From Magnolia sinica (lineage: Eukaryota > Streptophyta > Magnoliopsida > Magnoliales > Magnoliaceae), in contig NC_080588.1 of assembly GCF_029962835.1 (NCBI RefSeq), forward strand, positions 67,252,501 to 67,316,500: 64,000 nt of DNA. Direction: 5' to 3'. Numbering within the stretch: position 1 is the stretch's first letter; the number at the start of each line of letters is the position of its first letter. This document shows, in pieces, positions 1-11,245 of this stretch. The position numbers and the translations under genes are program-made. Below the pieces are notes generated by a model that worked only from the letters and a program-made list of their open reading frames with translations, searched no databases and had not been told where the DNA came from.

Positions 1-1747
1 ATCCCCTTATCTAGGGTTACAGTTTCCTTCATGTAGTCTATTTTACTACTATGTGATTTGTGAATTAAATGCTCATGTATATTAACATGTACTCTATGTG
101 TTCGTTGAGATGCTGATATGGGATCTATATTTAATTGTATTGTTACATGCTGTCTTGGCTATTACATTTGAATGCTATTGATTTGGAGTGTGTTTGGGGC
201 TACGTAGTAGTCCAGGCAATCGGTAATGATTTACGACCGGTGGCTAAACTGTTTTAACCACGACAGATGCGTTCGATGAATCCGATTCGTACGTCACTTA
301 TGACAGTGGTTAGGCCACGCAGAATGCTTATGCACTCCATGTCGATTAAGTTCACGTGCGCTTGTACTAGTCGAGCTCGTCAAGTAACCCGATTGACTCG
401 ATGTATTTTCACCATGTATGAATGCTACTGCTTGAATATAATGTACCAAACTCACTAGTGAAAACTCCTTTAACCTTGGTACCTCAATCCGCTAAGACTC
501 ATGAGCCGGGCATGGTGGTATGAGACACCGTGGTCGAGCTATCGGCCTACGTCGAGGTGAGGAGCCTCCCCGTAGTGACCAGTGAGCAACCCAAACTTGT
601 GAGCCGAATACGGTGGTATGGGACACTATTTTCGAGCTGTCGGCCTACACTGATAAGGTGACGAGCCATTTGTAGTGATCTCGAGCATACACTAAGACCG
701 CGTAGAGGCGACGAGCCTTTACTAAGCAACCAGAGTATATATTAGGCCTGTACTGATAAGGTGACGAGCCCTTTGTAGTGACCTAGAACCGTAACATCAT
801 ATGATATTTACTAGGACTGACGACCCTAGAATGGATCATCGTTTGAGAATTGATATAAGGGAGGTACCTTAGCTTCCTAATCCTGCTGTATGAAAAGGGT
901 CTAATAAGAAACTCGGTAACTATGCTCATGCACCGCATTACGTGTGCGTTTGGCGTAACAGGTCAAGCACTGAGAAAGGGTTGCATGCCGCGATCGTGAG
1001 ATGAAGTCGCTGAGGGAGAGTAGGCGAGGGCATGCATCATTATTTCATATCATTCTTGCATTAATAAGAGTATTTAGGGATGTTTGATTGTGTTGCTTTA
1101 TCATTACTGCTTCACTGAATTGATAACAGGTTAACCTTTGCTTTATTGTTCCACTGAGTTGATCACTTACTCCCACATTACGGGAAAGTATTGTACACAC
1201 CAACTAGACTCTGTTGTAGGTTTAGATGATGGCGTAGCCTGTGGGGCAGAGCCGGACTTTGAGGATGATGAGGAGGCATCCTCATATATGCAGTATTCAG
1301 GCGGGTTCTCGTAGATCGTGCTGAATCGATGGGGCTTCTGGGTTCATGCTTGTAAAAGACTACTACTCTTTTGACATTTGCATTTTGAAACAGTACTTAT
1401 AACTATTCGACCTGGCAATGCATTTATGCTTTGGGGACTTATAATGATTTGTATATTTTATACTCTGATTACAGTCTTCCGCTTGCATAAATTTAACTGT
1501 CCCTGGAGTATGATCTGGTGTTTGGGGACTTACAATGATTTGTATATTTTATACTCTGATTACAGTCTTCCGCTTGCATAAATTTAACTGTCCCTGGAGT
1601 ATGATCTGGTGTTTTAACTTAATCTCATTCATGTTTTTATGCATTAACATGGACAACATTAAATCATCATTATGTATGTTGCATAAGTGATGCGTTAGAA
1701 CTCGGGAGTTGGGTACCTGCTCAACCCCTGATTTTCAGGGCGTTACA
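1..1747 (+). mobile_element. LTR remnant of a Ty3/gypsy-type element (left end outside window)
   Basis: No coding potential was found. The stretch ends at GGGCGTTACA, an LTR-style 3' end, and its content matches in reverse orientation the LTR-like block at 22767-25321. Shared pieces include a segment around an ACTGAGTTGATCACTTACTC string near 1153 and repeated GGTGACGAGCC-type pieces at 540-780. The long, non-coding, TGT...ACA-type LTR is typical of Del/Tekay-like gypsy elements, but no internal coding region is present to prove the lineage. The right edge directly abuts the copia relic at 1748, so it was probably inserted into it. Confidence 0.5.
1431..1612. repeat. 91-bp tandem duplication inside the LTR remnant
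   Basis: Two nearly identical 91-bp units, 1431-1521 and 1522-1612, lie head to tail. Each starts TTGGGGACTTA and runs through TCCCTGGAGTATGATCTGGT. Only about one base differs, so the duplication is recent relative to the LTR. Confidence 0.9.
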
Positions 1748-2907
1748 CATATGGTCCAAATGCACATCGGTGATCCAAAGTGAATATTGGTAATCTAATG
1801 AAATTGGTTATAACTCCCTCATTACATGTCTGATTTGGATGATCTTATACTCATTCGAAAGATAATTTGATGAACTTTTAAATGGACTTGCATCCATCTC
1901 ATTTGGACAGCATTTGATTATCCAAAAGTGGGCACAAAGTTTATCATAATATGTATTACTGAATGAGATGTCCAAATGAATGAACTTTAGGCTCACTTTT
2001 GGGCAATCAAATAGTTTCCAATGAGATTATTCTAAATCCCCTTAAAATTTTATCAAATTATCTTTCCAACGAGTGTAAGATCACCCGAATTAAACATTTA
2101 ACGAGAGAGTGAATATCTATGCATTTAATATTTGCGATCCACATTAAATATTAGCGATCTAAAGTGATTACGAGTGATCTACTATACAACTATCATACCT
2201 TGTTTTTATCATTCTTAGAAAAGTTAATCAAGAACGGACACATGTCATTGCACAAGAAATATATAGCATGCGTAAGATCTGTAAAGATATTTTCGAGCAT
2301 GTGTGGCAGAGGTAACAACTGGCACTGGATAGGTAATACACGTCATTCAGATTTAGAGGATGGCCGAGAAGTGAAAAGTGGAAGGTCATTCATTCTACTA
2401 TACTATTTTGATCTGTTGTATGCCTGACTGTGTTGTACTGTACAATTCTCTCATCTTTACAAAACTGATTAAATTCTTTTAAAGTGAATTCATCTCTATT
2501 GTTTGTCCTTAAAACTTTTAACTTTCGTCTTAACTGTTTTTTCACCACCGTCTTCCATATTTTCAATGTGGTAAAAACATTAAATTTGTACTTCATAAAG
2601 TACATCAGAACTTTTCTAGATTAGTCATATATAAATAATACAAATAATGAAGACCCTCTCTAGAAACTACCAGAGATGGCCCCCGTATATCAGAATACAT
2701 ATAATTTAAAGTACCCTTACATGCTTTTCAAATTTAAAAAATAACATTGACTCTTTACCATTTACTCTTAATTCATTTACTTCCAATTCCATTTTCCATT
2801 TATATGGAAGCTCCCAAACAAGCTTATATAAGACTCTTAATGAGATAAGCTTGAGCATGCAAAATTAAAATTTGATTAGGCCTCGCCCAAATAGCTCAAA
2901 ACCTAGG
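1748..2907 (-). pseudogene. Ty1/copia integrase relic, copy 1 of a dispersed repeat
   Basis: On the minus strand about 2390-2700 translates to a copia integrase core. It shows an SDIRGPS string (first catalytic Asp), SRKVLMYFMKYKF, a LRTNNRDE string and DQNSIVE. A TAA stop sits just before SRKV and several positions are degenerate: the normal second Asp string TDNGGE reads TNNRDE. The 1748-2390 part has no coding sense. The whole unit recurs at 8041-9292 in the same orientation, and the integrase part recurs again at 2945-3243. It is dead, and is kept only as a repeat. Confidence 0.7.
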
Positions 2908-2944
2908 CCTAATTGGCATGGTGTCGCAAAAAGACGTCGCAAAT

Positions 2945-3243
2945 TGCCTGACAATGTTGTGCTGTACAATTCTCTCATCTTTACAAAACTGATTAAATTC
3001 TTTTAAAGTGAATTCATCTCTATTGTTTGTCCTTAAAACTTTTAACTTTCGTCTTAATTGTACCATCACCTTCCACATTTTAAAAGTGGTAAAAACATTG
3101 AATTTGTACTTCATAAAGTACATCAAAACTTTTCTAGATTAGTCATATATGAATAATACAAATAATGAAGACCCTCTCTAGAAACTACCAGAGATGGCCC
3201 CCACATATCAGAATACATATAATTTAAAGTGCCCTTACATGCT
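2945..3243 (-). pseudogene. Ty1/copia integrase relic, truncated copy
   Basis: This is a second copy of the integrase fragment seen at about 2423-2728, starting just 40 bp after copy 1. Minus-strand translation gives MKYKFNVFTTFK and EFNQFCKDERIVQ strings. It is cut at its right end by the MITE beginning near 3244. No intact reading frame spans it. Confidence 0.7.
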
Positions 3244-3620
3244 TTTGTGGGGCCCACCGTGATGTAAGTATTTTATCCACTCCGTTCACCGGTTTTATCA
3301 AATCATTTTAAAGCATGACCCTAAAAATGAGACGGGTCCACAGCTCCAGTGGACCACACCAAAGGAAGTTGCACCGATAATGACACTTATCGTCGAAACC
3401 TTTCTAAGGGCCAACGTGATGTTTTTTTACCATCCAACTTATTAATAAGGTCATGTAGAAGTGGATGAAGTGAAAACAAAAATATCAGCTTGATCCGAAA
3501 CTTCTCCGGCTCCCAGGAAGTTTTTAATGGTAGACGTTCAATCCCCACTTGTGGTCCACTTAAGATTTGGATCTGCCTAATTTTTAGTCTCATACCTTAA
3601 AATGATCTGAGAAAAGTGGA
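3244..3620. mobile_element. degraded Mutator-type MITE (core sequence)
   Basis: It carries the recurrent core of this window's MITE family: GGGGCCCACCGTGATGTAAG at one end, then pieces equivalent to GTGGACCACACC, GGTAGACGTTCAATCCCC and GTGGTCCACTTAAGATTTGG. The terminal caps are not clear, so the boundaries are approximate. Confidence 0.55.
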
Positions 3621-3844
3621 GAGGAAAAGAGAAATTCGAAGTATCCACATTTGATGGGAAAAAAAAGAAGCCAACATCATCTCTCATCATTCATCAATGA
3701 TGGGGCCATAACATCAACGGCTGGATTAATTAAAGCAACCATGATCCTACACGAACGAAGTTCACATTCAATGGGAAAGTACTTGTATCAAATGAAAGTA
3801 ACCAATCCTAACAGCTACGGCGTCTTACATTTTATCTCAGATCT

Positions 3845-4018
3845 CTCTCTTTTTTTTTCTTTTTCTTTTTTTTACCCCACACACTCACGCTAGTGGAATT
3901 TCACCACCTATGGATACTCGAACCCTTGCCCGGGTGTTGAAACCCCTAAGAGTCTACCACCCAAGCAAGAGCTTGCCCGGGTGTTGAAACCCCTAAGAGT
4001 CTACCACCCAAGCAAGAG
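3845..4018 (-). mobile_element. tRNA-derived SINE, minus orientation, copy 1
   Basis: Read on the minus strand it shows an A-box-like TTGCTTGGGTGGTAGACTC, a B-box-like GGGTTCGAGTATCC, and a body with GGTGAAATTCCACTAGCGTG. It ends in an A-rich tail, seen as the T-rich run at 3850-3875. Related copies lie at 37126-37290 and 44898-45000. Its head contains a 47-bp tandem duplication. It lies about 26 bp beyond the UGT stop codon in the same orientation, so it probably forms the 3' untranslated region of that gene. Confidence 0.6.
3926..4018. repeat. 47-bp tandem duplication in the SINE head
   Basis: Units 3926-3972 and 3973-4018 both read TTGCCCGGGTGTTGAAACCC and continue to CCCAAGCAAGAG. This duplicates the A-box-like region of the SINE. 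The two units are essentially identical. Confidence 0.9.
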
Positions 4019-4044
4019 TAGGGATCTCAGATCAGTTGCCCGCT

Positions 4045-5436
4045 TTAACTTAGAGCTTTTGAGGAACTTTTGAGGAAGTTGATAAATTCACTCACGTAAT
4101 TTTCATGTAGTGTCTGATCACTGAAAATGGCCTTCATTTCCATCGATTTAATCCTGAAACTTTCACCTTCTTCTTCGATCATGGCCAGCCTCAGTGACCG
4201 AGCGACTGCATCCCTGTGGAATGACCCATCCTTATTTATCTCAACCTTAATTGCCAGACCCTTGTCTACCAACATCCTCGCATCCAATGACTGTACGTTT
4301 GCAAGCGGCAATACGATGAGAACATGCCCATAATGGATGGTCTCGATGATGGATGCCCATCCGGAGTGAAACAAAGATCCACCGATGGAAGGGTGAGCCA
4401 GTATCTCCAACTGAGGGGCCCAACCCATATGGATGACCCCACGATTGCCGATCTGGCTCTTGAATCCCGACGGAAGGGTATCGATGTCGTTGGTTGCCCA
4501 TATGGGAGTCCTGAGAGCCCATAGAAATGGCAAATTGGAGAGTTGAAGCCCATGAGCAATCTCAAACACTTGATCTCTACTCAGTTTACATTCACTTCCA
4601 AAGCAAACAAACACCACCGATCTGTTGGGCTGTTCATCGAGCCATTTGAGTGTGTTTGCCCACTTGGGGTCGGTCGTTTCTCTCTTCTCTGGTGGCGTTG
4701 GTGGAAGTAATCCGATAGGAATGACCGGTCTCTGGTGAAATTTCTTCAGTAAGCTTAAGTACTCTCCTTGGAACTCATTGCAACTCCGAATTGCGATAGC
4801 CGAACACCCTTGGAGTGCTATCACCAGACGATCCAAACTCGAGAAGCCCGATGCATCTGGGGTGAAAAACCTTCGGTAGAAGCCAGCGGTCTCATGGGGT
4901 GGAAATGCGACAGATGACTCAAATGAAAACCACTCAGGCGGGGATTCCAGGCTCTCGGGTGATGGCCATATTTTCCTTAGAACCTCTCCGGCCGGCCCTA
5001 AGAATGCAACCATGGAAGCAGAGAGAATAGAGAAGAAGACACGAGGGATGTTGAATTCACTTGCAACATTGCTCACCCAACTGGGGAAGAGATCATGGAC
5101 TATCCAGTCCGGCGATTCTTTGGTAATGAACTGCTTGAAGGTGGGGTAGGAAAGATCGTAGGCCTTCTTCAAGTACTCGTCGCTTCCTTGGAGGATATCG
5201 ACAGTTGCCTCAGCGCCTTCAGGTAGGCCGTCCACCTTCGCCAAGGGAAGCTCCACCAGATTGATCAGAGCCGTTAGATGTTGTGGGATCTTGGGGAGCC
5301 TTTGGATGTTTCTAGGAGGAGTGAGGAAGGAAATTCGGATGCCAGATTTGGCTAAGGCTATGGAGAGATGAAGGAATGGGATCATGTGACCAAAAGCCAG
5401 CCATGGAAGCATCACCACATGCATTCCATCAGCCAT
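4045..5436 (-). CDS. UDP-glycosyltransferase, family 1, UGT91-type (intronless, 463 aa)
   Basis: It transfers a sugar from a UDP-sugar to a small-molecule acceptor in the cytosol. UGT91 members commonly add a second sugar (glucose or rhamnose) to flavonoid or terpenoid glycosides; the substrate here cannot be read. The protein is 463 residues, a normal family length, and starts MADGMHVVMLPWLAFGHMIP. His17 in AFGHMIP is the expected catalytic base and Asp115 in WIVHDLF its partner. The 44-residue PSPG donor-sugar box spans Trp339-Gln382 (WAPQLEILAH...). Inside it, HSGWAS (357-362) replaces the usual HCGWNS. HSGW is normal for UGT91, but Ala361 is less usual. Val381 sits where most plant UGTs have Asp or Glu before the final Gln. 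The frame is fully open with no intron. The start is the first ATG, about 85 bp below a TATA box. It could be a functional enzyme with altered donor choice or a recently weakened copy. Confidence 0.93.
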   Translation of the reverse strand: MADGMHVVMLPWLAFGHMIPFLHLSIALAKSGIRISFLTPPRNIQRLPKIPQHLTALINLVELPLAKVDGLPEGAEATVDILQGSDEYLKKAYDLSYPTFKQFITKESPDWIVHDLFPSWVSNVASEFNIPRVFFSILSASMVAFLGPAGEVLRKIWPSPESLESPPEWFSFESSVAFPPHETAGFYRRFFTPDASGFSSLDRLVIALQGCSAIAIRSCNEFQGEYLSLLKKFHQRPVIPIGLLPPTPPEKRETTDPKWANTLKWLDEQPNRSVVFVCFGSECKLSRDQVFEIAHGLQLSNLPFLWALRTPIWATNDIDTLPSGFKSQIGNRGVIHMGWAPQLEILAHPSIGGSLFHSGWASIIETIHYGHVLIVLPLANVQSLDARMLVDKGLAIKVEINKDGSFHRDAVARSLRLAMIEEEGESFRIKSMEMKAIFSDQTLHENYVSEFINFLKSSSKALS

Positions 5437-5520
5437 GGCTTACCAAATGCAATTGAAGGGTGGGACCCACCTTCTCTACAGTCTATACAAACACTTGAAA
5501 GGGAAGAGAGGAAGCACTTG

Positions 5521-5528
5521 GTTTTATA
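5521..5528 (-). promoter_or_regulatory. probable TATA box of the UGT gene
   Basis: The minus strand reads TATAAAAC here, 85-92 bp upstream of the start codon. That would give a 5' untranslated leader of roughly 50-60 nt. It is the only good TATA match near the gene. Confidence 0.5.
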
Positions 5529-8040
5529 GCTCAAGGACAACGTTACACTGGTGATATTAATCCACTACCATTTTTGGATTGTCCAATACAAGCAATACAA
5601 CACGTAGTGGCGGTGCATGATCTAATGCCCTGAAACAGATTATTAATCCTCGTTCCAAACTACGTGCTCCATCATCAATGGATCAGATCGAAAGATCAGA
5701 CTGATCCAACAATCCTAACCGTCTGTTTTTGTTCTCTGAATCCTATGTCAATCAATTGGATAATAACGAGTATTTAATCCATAAGAATTTTTAAGTTGGG
5801 GTACACCCATGATGCGTCCCACGATTTAGATGGTCTAGATTGACATAGATCTACGCCTATTTTACAGTGGATGAGTCAACGATTACCGCAAAATGGTGGT
5901 AAACTATCATGATATCTATGTATCCACAATTATGTGAAATGCGTGTATGCATGCATATGTACCTCCTTCCAAATAATTGGAACGGTGGGCCACTGTATCC
6001 AAAATCATATGATCGAAATTCATATTAATGAATATTCTTTTCTTAAATCTGAACCATTAACTGTTTTTCATTTAACCATCTTTGTATGGACAGAAATTAA
6101 GCGGATGGTTAGGATTCAATGGGATTTTAGTGTAAATTTTCGTTATAAAACATCCATAATTAAAGCCGACAATATAGACGGTGCAGATTGAGTTTGTGTA
6201 GATAGAGGCTATAAAACCTGCACGATTGGATGTACATCATGTGATCATATTCGGTGGGTGTATTAAACAATTCCTCGGTTTGGACTTTGGAATCATGCTT
6301 TTGGATGGGGAGGGCTATTTTAATTTTTATTAAGTGAGAACTTATAAGGTACAGCCTAATGTACGCTGGCCTGTGATCCTACGCATTCATTCCTGCCTAT
6401 ATTCTACATTTTTAGGAAATCCGTACCATGTAATAGATAGGACTCAATAGGAAGATCGTGTGGTACAAAAATCATTTGGGCCAGATTATTAAATTCGGGG
6501 CAACATTGGAATCAATGGACAACCGACAGTCTAACTCAATATATAGGTGTGGCCCACCTGATGAAAGGACAAACCTCTAATTTTTATCCCAGGTGATATT
6601 CATGATAGGCTTATCCTTTTCGTTGCAAGGATGTCATACACAGCTGTCGTGTTGGGAAAAACCTGATTGGAGTACTCAATGATGTACCTGATCCATTCTC
6701 ATTTTAAAATTAACTCTGCCGGTCTCTTTAAAAAAAAATAGAAATACGAGAAATTAAAAATAACAAGGGGTAGGGGGGCCAATAGGCTCAGGGAAGACGT
6801 CTTCAAACTTTTTTTTAAATATCAATGGCACTTTCTCATTTTTCTCTTTGCAAAAATGGCCCTCTTAGGGCTCCTATTACAGCGGGCTTTTGTCTCTAAA
6901 AGAGAGAACGTTTTTTAAAAATAGGTATGGCCTCACCAAAATTAAGAGTTATACGGACTCATAGCTGATTTGATCAGTTTATTTTAATCGGATAATTGTG
7001 AACTCATAAAATGGTTTCTTTCGTTTTCTTTTAAAACTCTTTGCGGCTCTCAACTATATTAATGTTGTGCATTAATTTTAAATTGTTTCATCCAATGTTA
7101 ATTTTAAATTGTTTCATCCAATGTGGTCGGTTTGTGATAAATTTTACTTTCAAACTTGAGTTAATAATATGAGATTAGAATTTCTTTTATGTGGATGAGT
7201 TATATTTGGCCATTTGGCACTGACTCATGTCGATAGTTGCAGTCGACTAAGGTTGCAACAGTCCTACATAAATTTTCCCTCTATGAAATTGTTCTAACAT
7301 GTTCATGTCTACATAGGACAAGTGTTATCACAAAGAGCTCTTATCCTGTGATTAAGACTATTTTAGTATCTTCCAAAGTTTTGGCTCTTAATAGTGCTAT
7401 GCGTCTGACTAATTGAAGTCGAATTTTGACTTCAGGAAGATGATATTTCAATTCTGCAAGACGACCTTCTCTTTAAATTTAACATTTCAATATTAGTAGA
7501 AGCCTAGAGAGATGTTGGACAACGTACAGGGCATTACGATAATCCCTGCAGAGGACATATACGATGGCTTGGGCAACGTTATTGTCTTCCTATATTTGTC
7601 TAAGTTGTTTTTTTCAAGCTTGATGAGTATGAAATTGTTGTGTTGTCAGAATGTAAAAGTGTCAAGCCTCGCAAAATTCTTCAAGAATGGCTCGAACCAG
7701 TCGTAAACGATGGTTGTTTCCCATGCAATAGTGTATGTATTTTAAAGGGTCAGAGTTATTGGAGAAGTGCAATAATCCCTCTATCCCTCCTCGCAAGACA
7801 AAATCAGTAAATCTAACTTAAAGAAAGAAATCGTAGAAGTAATAGCCCTTCGAGCAATATCAGGGAAATTAATTTATGCAAGAAGATTAAAAGTTGAACT
7901 GATGGGATTAATGAGGCTTGATGGTTAGAAAGCATATATAAGAAGAATGCCAATCTTTTTAAAAAGCCCCTTCATCTGCCAATGTCGATCTTTTCTTATT
8001 TTAACAGACACGTTCAGAAGTTGTAAAGGTTTACAACATA
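5529..8040. other. intergenic stretch upstream of the UGT gene, no gene seen
   Basis: AT-rich sequence without a credible exon. A 26-bp tandem duplication of TTTTAAATTGTTTCATCCAA type lies at about 7070-7125. Short open frames at 5934 and 7512 show no recognisable domain. Confidence 0.6.
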
Positions 8041-9292
8041 TTTTCACAGTGAATGTCGGTAATCCATATGGTCCAAATGCACATCGGTAATCCAAAGTGA
8101 ATATTGGTAATCTAATAAAAATTGTTATAACTCCCTCATTACATGTCTGATTTGGTTGATCTTATACTCAATGGAAAGATAATTTAATGAACTTTTAAAT
8201 GGACTTGCATCCATCTCTTTTGGACAGCATTTAATTATCCAAAAGTGGGCACAAAGTTTATCATAATATGTATTACTGAATGAGATGTCCAAATGAATGA
8301 ACTTTAGGCTTACTTTTGGGCAATCAAATAGTTTCCAATAAGATTATTCTAAATCCCCTTAAAATTTCATCAAATTATCTTTCCAACGAGTAGAAGATCA
8401 TCCAAATTAAACATTTAACGAGAGAGTTATGGTTTTTTTTTTTTTTTTTTTGTGGGATCAATGATTTATAGTGAATAGCTGCGATCCATAATGAATATCT
8501 ATGTATTTAATATTTGCGATCCACATTAAATATTAGCGATCCAAAGTGATTAAGAGTGATCCACCATACAACTATTATACCTTGTTTTTATCATTCTTAG
8601 AAAAGTTAATTAAGAACAGACACATGTCATTGCACAAGAAATATATAGCATGCGTAAGATCTGCAAAGATATTTTCGAGCACGTGCGGCAGAGGTAACAA
8701 CTAGCACTGGTTAGGTAATACACGTCATTCAGAGTCAGAGGATGGCCGAGAAGTGAAAAGTGAAAGCTCATTCATTCTATTATACTGTTTTGATCTGTTG
8801 TATGCCTGACTGTATTGTGCTGTACAATTCTCTTATCTTTACAAAACTGATTAAATTCTTTTAAAGTGAATTCATCTCTATTGTTTGTCCTTAAAACTTT
8901 TAACTTTCGTCTTAACTGCTTTTTCACCATCACCTTTCATATTTTAAAAGTGATAAAAACATTGAATTTGTACTTCATAAAGTACATCAAAACTTTTCTA
9001 AATTAGTCATATATGAATAATATAAATAATGAAAACCCTCTCTAGAAACTACCAGATATGACCCCCACATATCAGAATACATATAATTTAAAGTATCCTT
9101 CCACACCCTTCAAATTTAAAAAATAAAATTGACTGTTTACCATTTACTCTTAATTCATTTACTTCCAATTTCATTTTCCATTTATATAGAAGCTCCCAAA
9201 CAAGCTTATGAAAGGCTCTCACTGAGATAAGCTTGAGCATGGAAAATTAAAATTTTGATCAGGCCCTGCCCAAATAGCTCAAAACCTATGCC
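8041..9292 (-). pseudogene. Ty1/copia integrase relic, copy 2 of the dispersed repeat
   Basis: This is the same unit as 1748-2907 in the same orientation, sharing CATATGGTCCAAATGCACAT at the left and the integrase relic at about 8800-9060. It has about 50 bp (around 8430-8490, including a long T run) that is absent from copy 1. All integrase frames are broken. With copy 1 it forms a direct-repeat pair on either side of the UGT gene. Confidence 0.7.
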
Positions 9293-10084
9293 AAAGGCAA
9301 CTCGGTCCGGGCCAATCGACGCCCTACATCTTTGTCTACAAGGTGAAGAAAATTGATGGATAGAATTGTTTCAGTCTTTTTTATGTTTCCTGGGCCATCA
9401 TAGATGGGGCTAGGACTGAAAATCAAGCTAACAGGATAATCTCAACCATCTAATCTTTATTTAGAGGGATGGTTTGATCATACTATCTGTGCAAATGTCT
9501 GGCTTTGATCCATGCACCACCTAAGATCCGGATCATATGATGCCACGTGTACGGTGGATGGGACCATGCTTGCGAGCAGTGTAACCATAATAGCTGAGAT
9601 TTTGAAAATATAGATAACATTGTGATAAATACACTTGATGACATTTCTCGATGTTATTTCAAGGTTTTCAAAACCTCAGCAGATTACGAAAATATTACGT
9701 TTTTATCATGATATTTGCTTTAAAAATATAATTTTTCTAACATATAAATATTTAATAATTAAGAATAAATATTTAAATCATTTTGTTTTTGCCGATATTT
9801 TCTAGATAATATTGAAGAAAACCTTAAATTTTGAAAATCCCACGAGAAATTTCCAAGCGATAAATTGCGGAGAACGAGATTGTTCATTGTGTTTGCTTGG
9901 ATGCCCCTCAATGCGCCGACCGGGCCACCGATACTGACCATTACAATGGCTACAGTGACGTGTCATTATCTTTTCTTCTCTTTTTTCAGGAAATATCAAT
10001 GTCCTGTCCATCGCAACGGATTGCAAAGTTGGTGACGTACGGCCAATTTATCTAGTGGATATTAATTTTTAACCGTTGATAAGA
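9293..10084. other. intergenic, no feature recognised
   Basis: AT-rich unique-looking sequence. Small minus-strand frames around 9759-10026 have no recognisable domain. Confidence 0.5.
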
Positions 10085-10093
10085 AAAAGGAAG

Positions 10094-10715
10094 GGAAGCG
10101 GATTGGCTGGTGTACCACACACCAGCTATATAGCTGCTGTAGATACGTGTCGATGCCAAGACGAGCGCCGACGAGCCTCGACCTCTGAGTTGTACGAACG
10201 GTTCAAATGAGATCAAAGTAACATGGGCCTTTCAATGATGTATTTATTATATCCATACCGTTCATCTATTTTTCGAGATGATTTTAGAGCATTAGAAAAA
10301 AAAAGGAATAATATCTAAAACTCAAATGGACCACACCAAAAATAGCAGCAAGGATAATGATTTTCACCGTTAAAAATTTTGTAGGGCCCACTATAACGTT
10401 TATTTTCCATCCAATCTGGCAATAAGGTTAAAAATAAATGGATGAAGAGGAAAAACAAATTTCATATTGATTTGAAACTTTTGTGACCCCCAAAAGGGTT
10501 TCAATGGTAGACGTTCAATCCCCCACTGTTTTTGATAGTGTGATCCAGTTGATTTTTATATATGTCTTATTTTTCGGCCAATCCTTAAGACGAGCTCGCC
10601 AAATTGATGGACGATTTAGATTTAACATAGACCTCGTGATTTGACTCACAGAGCTAGCTGACGTCAATAAAGCAGCTATACAGCTGGTGTAGGGTACACC
10701 AGCCTATCCGCTTCC
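10094..10715. mobile_element. Mutator-type MITE with perfect 9-bp TSD (motif subfamily CTGGTGT)
   Basis: A 622-bp element beginning GGAAGCGGATTGG and ending CCTATCCGCTTCC. It is flanked by AAAAGGAAG on both sides (10085-10093 and 10716-10724), a perfect 9-bp target-site duplication, which is the Mutator-superfamily hallmark. Behind the cap come CTGGTGT and ACACCAG motifs in alternating orientation; the near-palindrome at 10119-10140 has one mismatch. There is no transposase, so it is non-autonomous. A sister copy of almost equal length lies at 54104-54724. Confidence 0.85.
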
Positions 10716-10787
10716 AAAAGGAAGAGGCTTGATTGGGACACGTGACGCTATCAAAGACATTGTCTTTAGTGTGGAGCGGATTAGGTG

Positions 10788-11245
10788 GTCACCCAGGTAA
10801 CACGTTAGTAGGTGTTGTCCTAACTGTGGGGCCCACATTAATGTGAGTTGTATATCCATGCGGTCCATCAACTTATTTTAGGACATGGTGGCCAAATGAA
10901 GCGGATCTAAATCTCAAATGGACCACATAAGAAGGATTGAATGCCTGTCATTAGAAACCTTTTGGGAGACAGAAGTTTCAGATCAAGTTGATATTTGTAT
11001 TTTCTGTTCATCAATAGGTTGGAAAATAAAGAAACATTAAAGTGGGCTTGAAGAAATTTTCAATAGAGGGCATTTAATGATCATTGCTTCCTGTAGTGTT
11101 GTCCACTTGAGTTGAAAAAATTGATTGGCGGCATGGATATATAACACATACATCAGGGTGAGCCTCAAGGTCAAGGAAACACCTATTAATGCGTAACTTG
11201 AGTAATACCTATTCCATGCCACACATGGCTTAATCAAATCTCACC
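10788..11245. mobile_element. Mutator-type MITE relative (cap GGAGCGGATTAG)
   Basis: It starts GGAGCGGATTAGG, followed by GGTAACAC and GGTGTTGTCC arms, and then the family core with GTGGACCACA-like and TGATATTTGTATTTTC pieces. The right end is eroded and only approximate. Its cap is shared with the element at 53600-54068. Confidence 0.6.

Noticed and set aside
267-729. Short open frames on both strands as genes
   Set aside because: They fall in LTR-like sequence repeated in reverse at 22767-25321 and have no domain.
3844-4018. A functional tRNA gene
   Set aside because: A-box and B-box-like strings exist, but the spacing, the A-rich tail and the dispersed copies fit a SINE and not a tRNA.
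4127-4565. Open frames overlapping the UGT gene on both strands
   Set aside because: They are shadows of the GC-rich coding region and show no domain or independent start context.
1748-9292. The direct repeats at 1748-2907 and 8041-9292 as the two LTRs of one element that captured the UGT gene
   Set aside because: Both copies contain the same integrase relic in the same order, which an LTR would not, and no primer-binding site, polypurine tract or TSD is found.
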